From positions 35,608-99,607 of the forward strand of contig CAJTFE010000015.1 of NCBI GenBank assembly GCA_910575725.1: a DNA stretch of 64,000 nucleotides, read 5' to 3'. Shown here piece by piece: positions 17,659 to 26,681 of this stretch. The notes under the pieces were generated by a model. That model made no database searches. It saw nothing but the letters and a program-made list of their open reading frames with translations, and was not told where the DNA came from. The DNA is from Clostridia bacterium. Its GTDB lineage: Bacteria; Bacillota; Clostridia; Lachnospirales; Lachnospiraceae. Each line of letters opens with the position of its first letter. Position 1 is the stretch's first letter. The translations under genes and the position numbers were made by a program.

Positions 17659-18213
17659 CTATACGGTCAGAATCTCCTTGGACTTCTCGTCCACAGCCTT
17701 GTCAATATCGGCAATGTATTTGTCTGTCATCTTCTGAACCTTGGTTTCCAGATCTTTCTGATCATCCTCGGAAATCTCTCCGGCCTTGTTCAGCTTCTTC
17801 AGATTCTCGTTGGCATCCCGGCGGATATTGCGGACAGCCACCTTGGCGGCCTCACCCTTCTTCTTCACATCCTTGACCAGCTCTTTTCTGCGCTCCTCCG
17901 TAAGCTCCGGGAACACCAGACGGATAATGGAACCGTCGTTGGTGGGATTGATGCCGATATCGGAGGTAAGTATGGCCTTTTCAATGGCCTTTAAGAGACT
18001 CTTCTCCCATGGCTGAATCTGCAGCATACGGGGCTCCGGCACGGAAATATTACCCACCTGCTGTAAGGGAGTGGGCGTTCCGTAATAGTCCACGCGAATC
18101 TTATCCAGTACATGGGGATTGGCCCGGCCTGCCCGGATGCTGATAAACTCCCTCTGCATGGAATCATAGGACTTCGTCATCTTCTCTTCATACACTTTTA
18201 ATCTCTCATCCAT
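17659..18213 (-). CDS. frr: Ribosome recycling factor
   Basis: RRF splits post-termination ribosomes together with EF-G. The 184-residue protein has the family's conserved features: REFISIRAGRANPHVLDKI, VDYYGTPTPLQQVGNISVPE and the C-terminal coiled-coil helix. The ATG follows pyrH by 17 nt, with a GGAGGG ribosome-binding site, in the universal pyrH-frr order. Confidence 0.97.
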   Translation of the reverse strand: MDERLKVYEEKMTKSYDSMQREFISIRAGRANPHVLDKIRVDYYGTPTPLQQVGNISVPEPRMLQIQPWEKSLLKAIEKAILTSDIGINPTNDGSIIRLVFPELTEERRKELVKDVKKKGEAAKVAVRNIRRDANENLKKLNKAGEISEDDQKDLETKVQKMTDKYIADIDKAVDEKSKEILTV

Positions 18214-18230
18214 GGTAAATACCCTCCGCT

Positions 18231-18926
18231 TTATACTGTAATCTTTGTTCCGGTAAAATCTCCCTTTACCGTATTGATAATACTATCCTTCTCACCCAGG
18301 CCGAATACCATCATGGGCATCTTATTTTCCATGCACATAATGGAAGCCGTCAGATCCATCACCGCCAGACGCTGATCCACCACATCAGAAATGGAGATCT
18401 CGTCATACTTCACCGCATCCGGATTCTGCTTGGGATCGCTGTCGTAAACCCCGTCCACAGCCTTCGCCAAAAGAATCACATCCGCCTCAATCTCAATGGC
18501 CATAAGCGTTGTGGTGGTATCCGTGGAGAAATAGGGATGGCCCGTTCCTCCGGCAAAAAAGGCAACGCAGCCGCGGTTCAGCCGTTTCAAAGCGCGATCC
18601 TTGGTAAACAGCTTCGCAAAGCCAGCACACTCAAAGGGCGTAAATACCTCCGTCTCCATACCCACCGAACGAAAAATCTCAGATACATAGATACAGTTCA
18701 TCACAGTAGCCAGCATTCCAATCTGATCCGCCTTCGTCCGGTCAATATTCTCACTGGTGCGGCCTCTCCAGAAGTTACCGCCGCCGATGACAATTCCCAC
18801 CTGGATACCGTCATCTACCAGAACCTTTACCTGCTTTGCCACACCGATCACAGTGGCCTCATCAAAGCCCGTATGCTTCTCCCCTGCCAGGGCCTCGCCG
18901 CTCAATTTCAACAATACTCGTTTCAT
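18231..18926 (-). CDS. pyrH: UMP kinase
   Basis: PyrH phosphorylates UMP to UDP. I chose the ATG at 18926 (MKRVLLKLSGEALAGEK) because this is the standard N-terminus; the TTG at 18953 adds nine unconserved residues. The GGGNFWRGR nucleotide loop and DLTAS motif are present, and 231 residues is about the usual length. The bacterial hexameric enzyme is usually GTP-activated and UTP-inhibited. Confidence 0.96.
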   Translation of the reverse strand: MKRVLLKLSGEALAGEKHTGFDEATVIGVAKQVKVLVDDGIQVGIVIGGGNFWRGRTSENIDRTKADQIGMLATVMNCIYVSEIFRSVGMETEVFTPFECAGFAKLFTKDRALKRLNRGCVAFFAGGTGHPYFSTDTTTTLMAIEIEADVILLAKAVDGVYDSDPKQNPDAVKYDEISISDVVDQRLAVMDLTASIMCMENKMPMMVFGLGEKDSIINTVKGDFTGTKITV

Positions 18927-18960
18927 AAAATCGGGATCTCCTAAACTCTTCAAATTAATA

Positions 18961-19070
18961 AAATGTTCCCCTCACTAACGCTCATTATACTATGAATCGA
19001 AGATTCATAGTCGTCATTCGCCGTTCGCCGAATATGCAGGCATACTCTTCTCACTAACGCTCATTATACC
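18961..19070. repeat. Direct repeats and hairpins upstream of pyrH
   Basis: The 18-mer CTCACTAACGCTCATTAT occurs twice (about 18972 and 19052). Between the copies is the perfect hairpin ACTATGAATC-GAA-GATTCATAGT. This is the 5' leader side of pyrH and the start of the 270-nt gap before the divergent radical SAM gene. Confidence 0.6.
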
Positions 19071-19138
19071 ATATTTTCAGAAAATTTCAATGAAAGAAAC
19101 AAACATTTTTTCTGGTATCCCTTTTAGGGAAAATGAGT

Positions 19139-19144
19139 TATAAT
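19139..19144 (+). promoter_or_regulatory. -10 element for the radical SAM pair
   Basis: A consensus TATAAT lies 53 nt before the ATG at 19197. The -35 is weak (TCTGGT-like). Confidence 0.4.
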
Positions 19145-19196
19145 CATTACATTACAAGATACCTTCCAGATATGCCCCTTCAGACAAGGAGAACTT

Positions 19197-20099
19197 ATGA
19201 AGCTGTCGTCTTTTCTCTATTTCGCCAAGTTCGGAATCAAAACAGTGCTGCTGCGAAAAAAGGATCCGATTCTCGGAACCATAATCCTGACGGACAAGTG
19301 CAATTTAAAATGCAGGCATTGTTCCGTGAATAACATTACAGCCGTGATTCACCCCTATGAGCAGATCAAGCAGGAAATGAAGCTTCTTTATGAGATGGGC
19401 GTGCGCATTCTATTCTTCTGCGGCGGCGAAACCTTTTTGTGGCAGGACAGCGGAAAAAACCTGCGCGATCTGGTGGTTGAGGCCAAAGAGGCAGGATTTT
19501 TGATCGTCAATGTAGTTACCAACGGCACATTTCCCATTGATTTGCCGGAGGCGGATCTGATTCTTCTCAGTCTCGATGGGAATCGGGAAAAGCACAGTCA
19601 GATTCGCGGCAATACCTACGACACCATTATCAGCAATATTCAGCAGGCCTCTTCCGACAATATCTGCTTTTATATGGCAATCAATCAGATCAACAAAGAT
19701 ACGATAAAGGACGTATGCCAAAAAGCAATGGAGCTGGCCAATGTCCGGGCTGTCTCCTTTAACTTTCATACGCCTTACCCAGACACAAAGGAACTGGCTC
19801 TAAGCCGTGAGGAAAAGGCCGGCTGCTGCGCCGTAATCGCCCGGATGATAAAGGAAGGCGCGCCTGTCTTTAATCTGAAAAGCGCATTTCCCTACTTAAT
19901 CAACAACACCTTTCCCACCCCCTGCCGCCAGTGCGTGGTTATGGAAAACGGAAGGCTCAGCATCTGCGGACGCTGCATCGACGTCCCGGAACTGTGCAGC
20001 CAATGCGGATATTTCTTCGCAGCGGAATACACCCTTTTGTTCCGCGGCAATGTGAAAATCATCTGGGAAATGCTGCGGACATACTTGAAGTACATATAA
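19197..20099 (+). CDS. Radical SAM protein with C-terminal cysteine cluster
   Basis: The 300-residue protein has the radical SAM motif CNLKCRHC (Cys35, Cys39, Cys42), then the GGE motif (FFCGGETFL) and LLSLDGN. A cysteine-rich C-terminal stretch (CRQC, CGRC, CSQCG within about residues 240-270) resembles an auxiliary Fe-S site as in SPASM/twitch proteins. AAGGAG lies 6 nt before the ATG. It is followed 100 nt later by a second radical SAM gene on the same strand. The substrate is unknown; no precursor peptide gene was found nearby, so peptide modification is only one option. Confidence 0.8.
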   Translation: MKLSSFLYFAKFGIKTVLLRKKDPILGTIILTDKCNLKCRHCSVNNITAVIHPYEQIKQEMKLLYEMGVRILFFCGGETFLWQDSGKNLRDLVVEAKEAGFLIVNVVTNGTFPIDLPEADLILLSLDGNREKHSQIRGNTYDTIISNIQQASSDNICFYMAINQINKDTIKDVCQKAMELANVRAVSFNFHTPYPDTKELALSREEKAGCCAVIARMIKEGAPVFNLKSAFPYLINNTFPTPCRQCVVMENGRLSICGRCIDVPELCSQCGYFFAAEYTLLFRGNVKIIWEMLRTYLKYI

Positions 20100-20198
20100 A
20101 GAAGTTTCGTACAGGCGCATGCTTTTTGCGGCTGGAAAGGGATTTCATACAGGTGCATTGAGAAGGATATTACGGTACTAAAAATGGAGAGAACAACT

Positions 20199-21452
20199 AT
20201 GGGCACAATTACGAATTTAACACGAATGTGGATGACCCGCTCCCGGAAACCTTTTGTATTTACGAATGAATTCGATCCGCAGCTCCCCTTCGAAGCCTGC
20301 GAAAATCTGGGTCTGTACGTCCATATCCCATTCTGCAGAAGCATCTGCAATTTCTGTCCCTATTGCAAGGTTACATATTCCAAAGATTTATGCAGCCGCT
20401 ATCTAGACGCCCTCTTAAAAGAAATCCATATGACCGGGGAACAGACAGATACTAAGAAACGTGTCACCAGTCTGTATTTCGGCGGCGGAAGTCCTGCCCT
20501 TGCAGCAGAACGCCTGCCCGAGATCATAGAAGCAGTCCGGCAGCATTTTATCATATCAGAAGGGATCGGGGTGGAGCTGCACCCAGAGGATGTGACCGTT
20601 CCTCTTTTACAGAAACTTAAAAATGCCGGCGTGACAAAAATCAGCATCGGCATACAGTCCTTTCAGAAAAAATACCAGACACTTCTGGGGCGCAGGAGCA
20701 TTGACCTTCCTGCAATGCACGGTGCTTTAAAAGCTGTTGCCTTTGAAACGGTTTCCATGGACTTCATCTTTGCCCTGCCCAATCAGACCTTTGCAGATCT
20801 GAAAACAGACATAGATACTGCCTTTCATCACGGAGCCAATCACATAGCCATCTATCCTTTTATCGACTTCACCTTTACAACAAGCTCGCTAAAGGCTATG
20901 AAAAAGAAAGAAAAATACCGGCTGCTCAACAAGATTACCGGCTACTGTCTGGAACAGGGGTACACACGCACCTCCATCTGGACCTTTTCCAGCGAAAAAA
21001 ACGCCCGCTACTCCTCCATGACAAGAGACAACTTCCTGGGCTTCGGATGCTCCGCCACCACTCTCCTGCAAGAGCAGTTCAAAATCAATACCTTTTCCGT
21101 CGAGGCCTACTGCAGCCGGATTGACCGCAGGCAGCTTCCGACTTCCCTGACACTCCGGTTTTCTCTGCGTCAGAGAATGGTGTACTACCTCTTCTGGACC
21201 GCCTACAGCACCCAAATAAACGAGGCAGATTTCGAACGCTTCTTCCGCACTCCCTTGAAAAGGATGTACGGATTTGAGCTTACCCTGGCAAGGCTTCTGG
21301 GCTTTATCAAAAAAGAAGGCCCTCTTTACCATATGACGCTAAAAGGGGCCTTCTATTACCACTACTATGAAAACTTCTATACCCTGGCCTACATCGACAA
21401 AATGTGGGGAATCATGCGAAAAGAAGCCTTCCCAAGCCATATAGAGCTGTGA
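20199..21452 (+). CDS. HemN/HemW-like radical SAM protein
   Basis: The protein has the coproporphyrinogen-oxidase-like radical SAM core. HIPFCRSICNFCPYC carries the CxxxCxxC motif, and YFGGGSPAL, GVELHPEDV and KISIGIQSFQ are the usual following motifs. HemN-type proteins bind SAM and act on porphyrins, transfer heme (HemW) or methylate small molecules. This one has an unusual C-terminus (RFSLRQRMVYYLFWTAYSTQ...) and is not clearly HemW. I prefer the second ATG (20199), preceded by GGAGAG, over the one at 20184. It probably forms an operon with the preceding radical SAM gene. Confidence 0.75.
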   Translation: MGTITNLTRMWMTRSRKPFVFTNEFDPQLPFEACENLGLYVHIPFCRSICNFCPYCKVTYSKDLCSRYLDALLKEIHMTGEQTDTKKRVTSLYFGGGSPALAAERLPEIIEAVRQHFIISEGIGVELHPEDVTVPLLQKLKNAGVTKISIGIQSFQKKYQTLLGRRSIDLPAMHGALKAVAFETVSMDFIFALPNQTFADLKTDIDTAFHHGANHIAIYPFIDFTFTTSSLKAMKKKEKYRLLNKITGYCLEQGYTRTSIWTFSSEKNARYSSMTRDNFLGFGCSATTLLQEQFKINTFSVEAYCSRIDRRQLPTSLTLRFSLRQRMVYYLFWTAYSTQINEADFERFFRTPLKRMYGFELTLARLLGFIKKEGPLYHMTLKGAFYYHYYENFYTLAYIDKMWGIMRKEAFPSHIEL

Positions 21453-21469
21453 GCATACCTTCACAGCCT

Positions 21470-22138
21470 TTATGCAAAGGGCCTCTTCACATCCGAAAGC
21501 CCGGCCTCCTCCACCAGCCTTCGAAAAAGATCCGCAGCCACGCAAACCACCGTCTCCTCATGGAGAAAATCCGTAATATCCCCGTCAAACAAAATATTCG
21601 CCTGCGCCGGAAACTCCTCATCCCCGTCCCAGAACACCACTACAAGCGGCATACAGTCAAAGGCCAAAATCCGATACCCCACGTCCCCCTGGGAAACAGC
21701 CTCGCCTCCAAGGGCAATACAAGCTCTCCGAAGAGCCTCCGCCTGCCCGTCAAAGGCCTTAGCCAAAGGCTCCAGAATATTTCTCCGGAAAGCTCCGTCA
21801 AAAGGCGCCGCCCGCTTCACCTGGCGAAAGGGCACAAACTCCCCGCTTACCCTTGCCTCCGGCTTCGAGTAATAAAATAAATGGTAAATCGTCATCACCG
21901 TATGAAACCCCAGCTCCCGATCCGGATCCGAAACCAGAGTCAGCATACCGCTCTCCTTATCCAAACGGTATTTCTCATGGAAGTACGTAATATAACGGGC
22001 TTCCTCATCACATTCCAGTCCAAACTGCCGTTCCAGAACATCATGCTCCAGATCCCGATAAATCTTCCGCCATTTTTCACAGAGCATTATATAATTATCG
22101 GTATTCTTTTCTTCACCGTTTAGAAAACTAGTTCTCAT
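21470..22138 (-). CDS. DUF3786 domain-containing protein
   Basis: The ~222-residue protein resembles DUF3786 proteins, with a region on substrate-like residues (RYITYFHEKYRLD), a LFYYSKP segment and the C-terminal motif VVVFWDGDEEFPAQANILFD. DUF3786 is common in acetogens and other anaerobes, and its function is unknown. I start at the ATG at 22138 after GGGGGG. It converges with the radical SAM pair and lies 18 nt after the AGCS gene's stop, so it may share that transcript and its glycine control. Confidence 0.65.
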   Translation of the reverse strand: MRTSFLNGEEKNTDNYIMLCEKWRKIYRDLEHDVLERQFGLECDEEARYITYFHEKYRLDKESGMLTLVSDPDRELGFHTVMTIYHLFYYSKPEARVSGEFVPFRQVKRAAPFDGAFRRNILEPLAKAFDGQAEALRRACIALGGEAVSQGDVGYRILAFDCMPLVVVFWDGDEEFPAQANILFDGDITDFLHEETVVCVAADLFRRLVEEAGLSDVKRPFA

Positions 22139-22159
22139 CAAAACCCCCCAGGCTATACT

Positions 22160-23509
22160 TTATTTCCCAAACTTCTTACAAATATTCACTACCACGCCGC
22201 CAAGCGCCAAAAGCGCCAGTGCATTGGGAATTACCATGAGACCGTTAAAAAAATCCGCCAGCTCCCACACCAGATCCACCTTCAAGGTAGAACCAACCAC
22301 AATAAACACCACCACAATTAAGGAGTACACCTTCACAGCCTTGGCCCCGAAGAGGTACTTCACATTCACCTCTCCAAAAAAATGCCAGCTCAAAATCGTA
22401 GAAAAGGCGAAGAACAGCAGACACACAGCCACAAAAATATCCCCGAAGCCATGAAAGCTTGTAGAAAAGGCCGCCTGTGTCAAGGCAATTCCGCTTTCAC
22501 CCGTGGACATAGCCCCCGTTGTCAGTACGGAAAACACTGTCAGATTCAGCACCACAAAGGTATCAATAAATACACTGATCATAGCCGTCAGGCCCTGCTC
22601 GTGGGGATTCTTTGCCGTTGCCCTTGCATGGGCATGAGGCGTGGAACCCATACCTGCCTCATTGGAAAACAGTCCTCTCGCCACACCGTAACGAATCGCC
22701 TCCCTCACCGTAATGCCTGCCGCCGCACCTGCAGCAGCCTGAGGCTGAAACGCACCTACAAAAATCATACGGATAGCCGCCGGAAGAGCCGTAATATGTA
22801 AACAAATCAAAATCAGGCTTCCCACAATATAGACTCCCGCCATAAAAGGAACCATCTTCTCTACCACCGCCGCCAGGCGCTTCGTACCGCCGATAAACAC
22901 AAAAAACGCCAGAACCGCCAGAATCACGCCAATCACCACCGGCGACAAATTAATATTCCGTGCCTGAAATACCCCTGCAAAGGCCGTGCCAATGGAATTG
23001 GACTGCACCATATTTCCCATAAAGCCCAGAGCCAGAATAATAAACACTGCAAACAGCCCAGCCAGAGCCTTTCCAAAGGTTCCTTTAAAAGCCTTACGGA
23101 TATAATAAACCGGGCCGCCTGTAACCTCCCCGTTCTCCGTAGTTTTATACTCCTGAGCCAGGGCAGCCTCCCCATAAATCGTAGCCATTCCGAAAAAAGC
23201 GCTCACCCACATCCAGAAAATGGCCCCAGGCCCGCCGGAAATCAAGGCCGTAGCCGCTCCCGTCAGATTTCCTGTTCCCACCTGCGCCGCAATGGCCGTC
23301 GCCAGAGACTGCAGAGGCGTCATCTCCCCATGCTCACGCTTCTCTCCATTCAGCTTAAAATGCCCGAACACCAGACGGCATCCCTCGCCGAACTTACGCA
23401 CCTGAATAAACTTCAGACGCACCGTAAAATAGATCCCTGTTCCGCACAGAATGACCAGAAGCACATAGCTCCACATCACTCCATTCGCACTCTTCACAAA
23501 TTCCAACAT
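22160..23509 (-). CDS. Sodium:alanine/glycine symporter (AGCS family)
   Basis: This 449-residue polytopic protein imports alanine or glycine with sodium. The family signature GGPGAIFWMWVSAFFGMATI, the LSWHFFGEVNVKYLFG segment and about 11 TM helices are visible. A GGGAAAAATC ribosome-binding region precedes the ATG. The 5' leader contains a glycine riboswitch, so glycine is the probable substrate. A C-terminal scrap of a related gene is at 656-800. Confidence 0.93.
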   Translation of the reverse strand: MLEFVKSANGVMWSYVLLVILCGTGIYFTVRLKFIQVRKFGEGCRLVFGHFKLNGEKREHGEMTPLQSLATAIAAQVGTGNLTGAATALISGGPGAIFWMWVSAFFGMATIYGEAALAQEYKTTENGEVTGGPVYYIRKAFKGTFGKALAGLFAVFIILALGFMGNMVQSNSIGTAFAGVFQARNINLSPVVIGVILAVLAFFVFIGGTKRLAAVVEKMVPFMAGVYIVGSLILICLHITALPAAIRMIFVGAFQPQAAAGAAAGITVREAIRYGVARGLFSNEAGMGSTPHAHARATAKNPHEQGLTAMISVFIDTFVVLNLTVFSVLTTGAMSTGESGIALTQAAFSTSFHGFGDIFVAVCLLFFAFSTILSWHFFGEVNVKYLFGAKAVKVYSLIVVVFIVVGSTLKVDLVWELADFFNGLMVIPNALALLALGGVVVNICKKFGK

Positions 23510-23601
23510 GATTTTTCCCTCTCTTTTCCTAATTGTGATATCCTATGCCCGGCCTGCGGACCGCCCAGGCACAACCAGTTTTGCAAAAGCCAAACTTTGC
23601 A

Positions 23602-23633
23602 CAAAAATAAGAGCCGATTTACCATCAGCCCTC
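23602..23633 (-). terminator. Expression-platform hairpin of the glycine riboswitch
   Basis: On the minus strand AGGGCTGA pairs fully (two G-U pairs) with TCGGCTCT across a 7-nt loop and is followed by TATTTTTG. It lies just after the aptamer and overlaps its closing helix, so it can act as the regulated terminator. Confidence 0.6.
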
Positions 23634-23758
23634 CAAAGAGTTAGAACATCTGCACTTACGCCCTGTCCTTTTGCCTGAGAGATAGACAGCCCTCCCATTC
23701 CAAGAGAAGAACTGCGTTACACCTTCGGCGCTCACTTAACTGAGACTCTCCAGAGTTT
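23628..23758 (-). promoter_or_regulatory. Glycine riboswitch
   Basis: The minus strand has the conserved core of glycine aptamers: CTCTGGAGAGTCTC, then GCGCCGAAGGTGTAACGC, then CTCTCAGGCAAAAGGACAGG and a closing AACTCTTTGGAGG. I see one aptamer, not the common tandem pair. A promoter (TTGCGC 23806-23811, 17 nt, TATGAT 23783-23788) precedes it. Confidence 0.88.
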
Positions 23759-23819
23759 GTCAATTTTTGTCCGACAGAAGATATCATAGCACAATCCCCC
23801 CAAAAGCGCAATCTTTATT

Positions 23820-23856
23820 TACTGCAAATGGCAAATTTGCAAATGGCAAATTGATT
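23820..23856. repeat. Short AAATGGCAAATT direct repeats
   Basis: GCAAATGGCAAATT occurs twice back-to-back, adjacent to the riboswitch promoter. It is only 37 nt long and no function is seen. Confidence 0.5.
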
Positions 23857-23883
23857 GGCAGCAAAAAAATCGCAATTGACCTA

Positions 23884-23915
23884 AAAAGCCTCCCGAATCC
23901 AAAAGATCCGGGAGG
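23884..23915 (-). terminator. Terminator of the phosphorelay operon
   Basis: On the minus strand CCTCCCGGATC and its partner GATTCGGGAGG form a stem with a TTTT-containing loop, followed by CTTTTTAGG. It lies 49 nt after the stop of the DegV-fusion kinase. Confidence 0.75.
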
Positions 23916-23963
23916 TCCATATTCGTTCCTAACCAAATGAGTGTACGTGAAGCGTCCGCCCCT

Positions 23964-26657
23964 CTACTCCTCCGGCGGCGCTGCCTGCATAAAATGAACC
24001 GCAACATCATTCTTCTTCATAAACAGCAGCCCAAAAGCCCCGGCCCCGCAATTACAGGCAATGGCCGAAGAAGCCTTCTGCAGATAAACACGTTCAAAAG
24101 GACAATACTGCTTCACCAGCTTCTGAATGTAAGCAATACTCCGATCCTCGAGCCCGGCATACGTAATGAACAAAATCCTCCGGTCGATATTCCGGGCGTC
24201 CAGAAGCACTCTGCGCACATACCGCTTAATCATATGCACAAAATCCCCCATCTCCACACCGGTCACCACCATTTTACTCTTCTTAAGCTCAATAATCGGA
24301 TGCAGAAGCAAGGCGTCGCAGACAACCTGTGTCCTTTTTGGAATCTGCCCTGCCTGGCACATCATATGTGTACTTTTAATAATAAAGGCCGAAGAAATAT
24401 ACTTCTTCAGTTCGTCCACCAGCTTCACAATCTGCGCCTTCGTGGCATGCTGTTCCGCCATAGAAGCCGCATACAACACAATCAGCCCAAGACTGCTGGA
24501 AAGATGCCCGGAATCAAGCACTGTCACATTCTCAAAGGATTTTGCAGCCTCAAGAGCGTTTTGATACCCCTCGCTTGCATTCTTCGCCATCGTAATATGG
24601 ATCACATTCTGAGCCTCTGTAAGCTTCTCCGCAAAGAACCGCTCGTAATCCTCTACCCTGGGCGCCTCCGAGTGTCCGCTCTTTCCGTCCAGCATATGCA
24701 GCAGCAGTTCATCCGCTCTCAGCTCCACTTCATCCAGAAACCGCCCCTTATCCGTGCAGACATAATAGGGGCAGACAGAAATGCCGAATTCCTTCCGCAG
24801 AGATTCCGGAAGATCGCACACACTGTCCGTAGTCACCATGATAGACAGCCGCTGCGTCTGTTCAAAGATGAGAATATCCTTTCCAATCTCTGACAAATCC
24901 GACTCCTCCGACATATTCACTAACTCCTTTGGTAAAAGGCTCATCACCGCCGCCTCAAGAAGCGCTCCGCTCACTGGCTTTGCCAGATAACCACTGAAGC
25001 CTTCCTTCTTATAAAGAAGCTGATTGTCGCTTCCAGCATTGGCCGTAAGAGCGATGACCGGCGAACTCTGACAAAGACCGCCCGGCTGTGCGCGCAGCCG
25101 GTGAAGACACTGGATTCCGTCCATCTCCGGCATCAGATGATCCATCAAAATCACGTCATAATGCTGCTCCTGCGTTCTTCTAAGGCATTCTGCGCCGCTT
25201 AAAACCGTGTCAAGCTGAATCTTTGTTGCGGCAAGAAGCTTGCGCACCACCATCAGATTCATATCATTGTCGTCTACTACCAGGATATGAGCCTCCGGCG
25301 CCTCAAAGCTCTGCCGATACTGCTCTCCCACACGGCTCCTTGCCCGGGAGGTCAGCGTAAAGGTTCCAAGCTCCTTGTCATCCACAATATCCTGCTCTAA
25401 CATCACAATGAAGGTAGAGCCTTTTGTATATACACTGTTGACACTAATCTCGCCTCCCATCAGCTCCACCAGCTGATGCACAATACTGAGTCCAAGCCCC
25501 GTGCCCTCAATATGACGGTTTTTCTCCTGATCCACACGCTTAAATGCATTGAAAATATAGGGAATGCTTTCCTTCTTCACGCCCTGCCCCGTATCCTCCA
25601 CCGTGTACCATACGCGCACCCGGTTCAGCCGAAGGCGCTCACAGCGCACGGAAAGGGTGATAGATCCTTCACTGGTATACTTCAACGCATTGTTCAGCAG
25701 ATTAATCAGAACCTGCTTAATACGCACCTCATCTCCACAGAGCATACTGGGAATGGAGGAATCTACTTGAAGCCGGAATTCCAGTCCCTTTTCCCTGGCC
25801 TTAATCCAGATCATATTAACAATTTCCGAAAAAAGCTCTCCTGTCTCATAGGAAACGTTCACAATCTCCATTTTCCCGGATTTAATCTTGGACAGATCCA
25901 GAATATCGTTGATAAGGGTCAGCAGTATTTTACTGGCGCCCTGGATATTTCTTGCATTTTCTGCAATATCCTGAGAAATATCTCCTCTGAGAATGATCTC
26001 GTTTAAGCCGATGATAGTATTAATAGGGGTACGGATCTCATGGCTCATACTGGCGAAAAAATGATTCTCTGCCTTATTAAGCTCCTCGATTTCCTTTTTC
26101 TGCTGTATGGTAATCTTATTTTCTTCCTCGTAAATCCTGTTCAAAAATATCAGCATCAAACTGGTCAGCACACCCACCATAATAACGGAAATTGCAGAAT
26201 CAAAAAAGGAATGGCTCTGTGTATTCTTGGCTGCCAGCTCCGGATAATAGAAGGCCAGATAATAACATGCAAGTGTCTCCAGCGTACAAAGCAGAAAAAA
26301 CCAGCCTTTCCGCCTTCCCTCCAGCGTAATGCTGATGTACACGAAGCAGAGCACAAACCATTCCGGCATTCCGCTGTAAAATCCGCCTGCCGAGAAAAAG
26401 CTGATTGGAAACAGCACAAGAAGCAGAAGCGTGATAACGGTGGCTCCTCCATTGATACATTCCTTTTTAATGCTGAATTTTACTACCAGCGCCATAATCA
26501 CAAGGCCGGCCGCAAGTAAAAGCATGTTTATCAAGCTTCTGCCCAGGGGCAGGATAAAAATCAATGCAAGCATACAGATGCCCGTGACCACGCGGAACAT
26601 TCGCTCCCGCAGGCTGATCTTATGGTCAAAGATGATTTCAAACCATTTTTCCAACAC
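23964..26657 (-). CDS. Hybrid histidine kinase fused to a DegV (FakB-like) domain
   Basis: The 897-residue protein has about six N-terminal TM helices (residues 20-172), HisKA with SMSHEIRTPINTI (His206), a HATPase domain (NNALKY, VEDTGQGV, GTGLGLS), a receiver with ILMDHLMPEMDG (Asp506), then a full DegV domain at about 604-885. The DegV part shows MVTTDSVCDLPESLRKEFGI, the GHSEAPRVEDYERF segment, ITMAKNASEGYQNA and VTVLDSGHLSSSLGL. The terminal GAGAFGL is also typical. DegV/FakB proteins bind a fatty acid for phosphorylation by FakA. Here the domain is covalently tied to a signalling receiver, which is very unusual. The start is 24 nt after the neighbouring kinase gene. Confidence 0.9.
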   Translation of the reverse strand: MLEKWFEIIFDHKISLRERMFRVVTGICMLALIFILPLGRSLINMLLLAAGLVIMALVVKFSIKKECINGGATVITLLLLVLFPISFFSAGGFYSGMPEWFVLCFVYISITLEGRRKGWFFLLCTLETLACYYLAFYYPELAAKNTQSHSFFDSAISVIMVGVLTSLMLIFLNRIYEEENKITIQQKKEIEELNKAENHFFASMSHEIRTPINTIIGLNEIILRGDISQDIAENARNIQGASKILLTLINDILDLSKIKSGKMEIVNVSYETGELFSEIVNMIWIKAREKGLEFRLQVDSSIPSMLCGDEVRIKQVLINLLNNALKYTSEGSITLSVRCERLRLNRVRVWYTVEDTGQGVKKESIPYIFNAFKRVDQEKNRHIEGTGLGLSIVHQLVELMGGEISVNSVYTKGSTFIVMLEQDIVDDKELGTFTLTSRARSRVGEQYRQSFEAPEAHILVVDDNDMNLMVVRKLLAATKIQLDTVLSGAECLRRTQEQHYDVILMDHLMPEMDGIQCLHRLRAQPGGLCQSSPVIALTANAGSDNQLLYKKEGFSGYLAKPVSGALLEAAVMSLLPKELVNMSEESDLSEIGKDILIFEQTQRLSIMVTTDSVCDLPESLRKEFGISVCPYYVCTDKGRFLDEVELRADELLLHMLDGKSGHSEAPRVEDYERFFAEKLTEAQNVIHITMAKNASEGYQNALEAAKSFENVTVLDSGHLSSSLGLIVLYAASMAEQHATKAQIVKLVDELKKYISSAFIIKSTHMMCQAGQIPKRTQVVCDALLLHPIIELKKSKMVVTGVEMGDFVHMIKRYVRRVLLDARNIDRRILFITYAGLEDRSIAYIQKLVKQYCPFERVYLQKASSAIACNCGAGAFGLLFMKKNDVAVHFMQAAPPEE

Positions 26658-26681
26658 CTAAATGCCCTCCCATTCTAGTAT

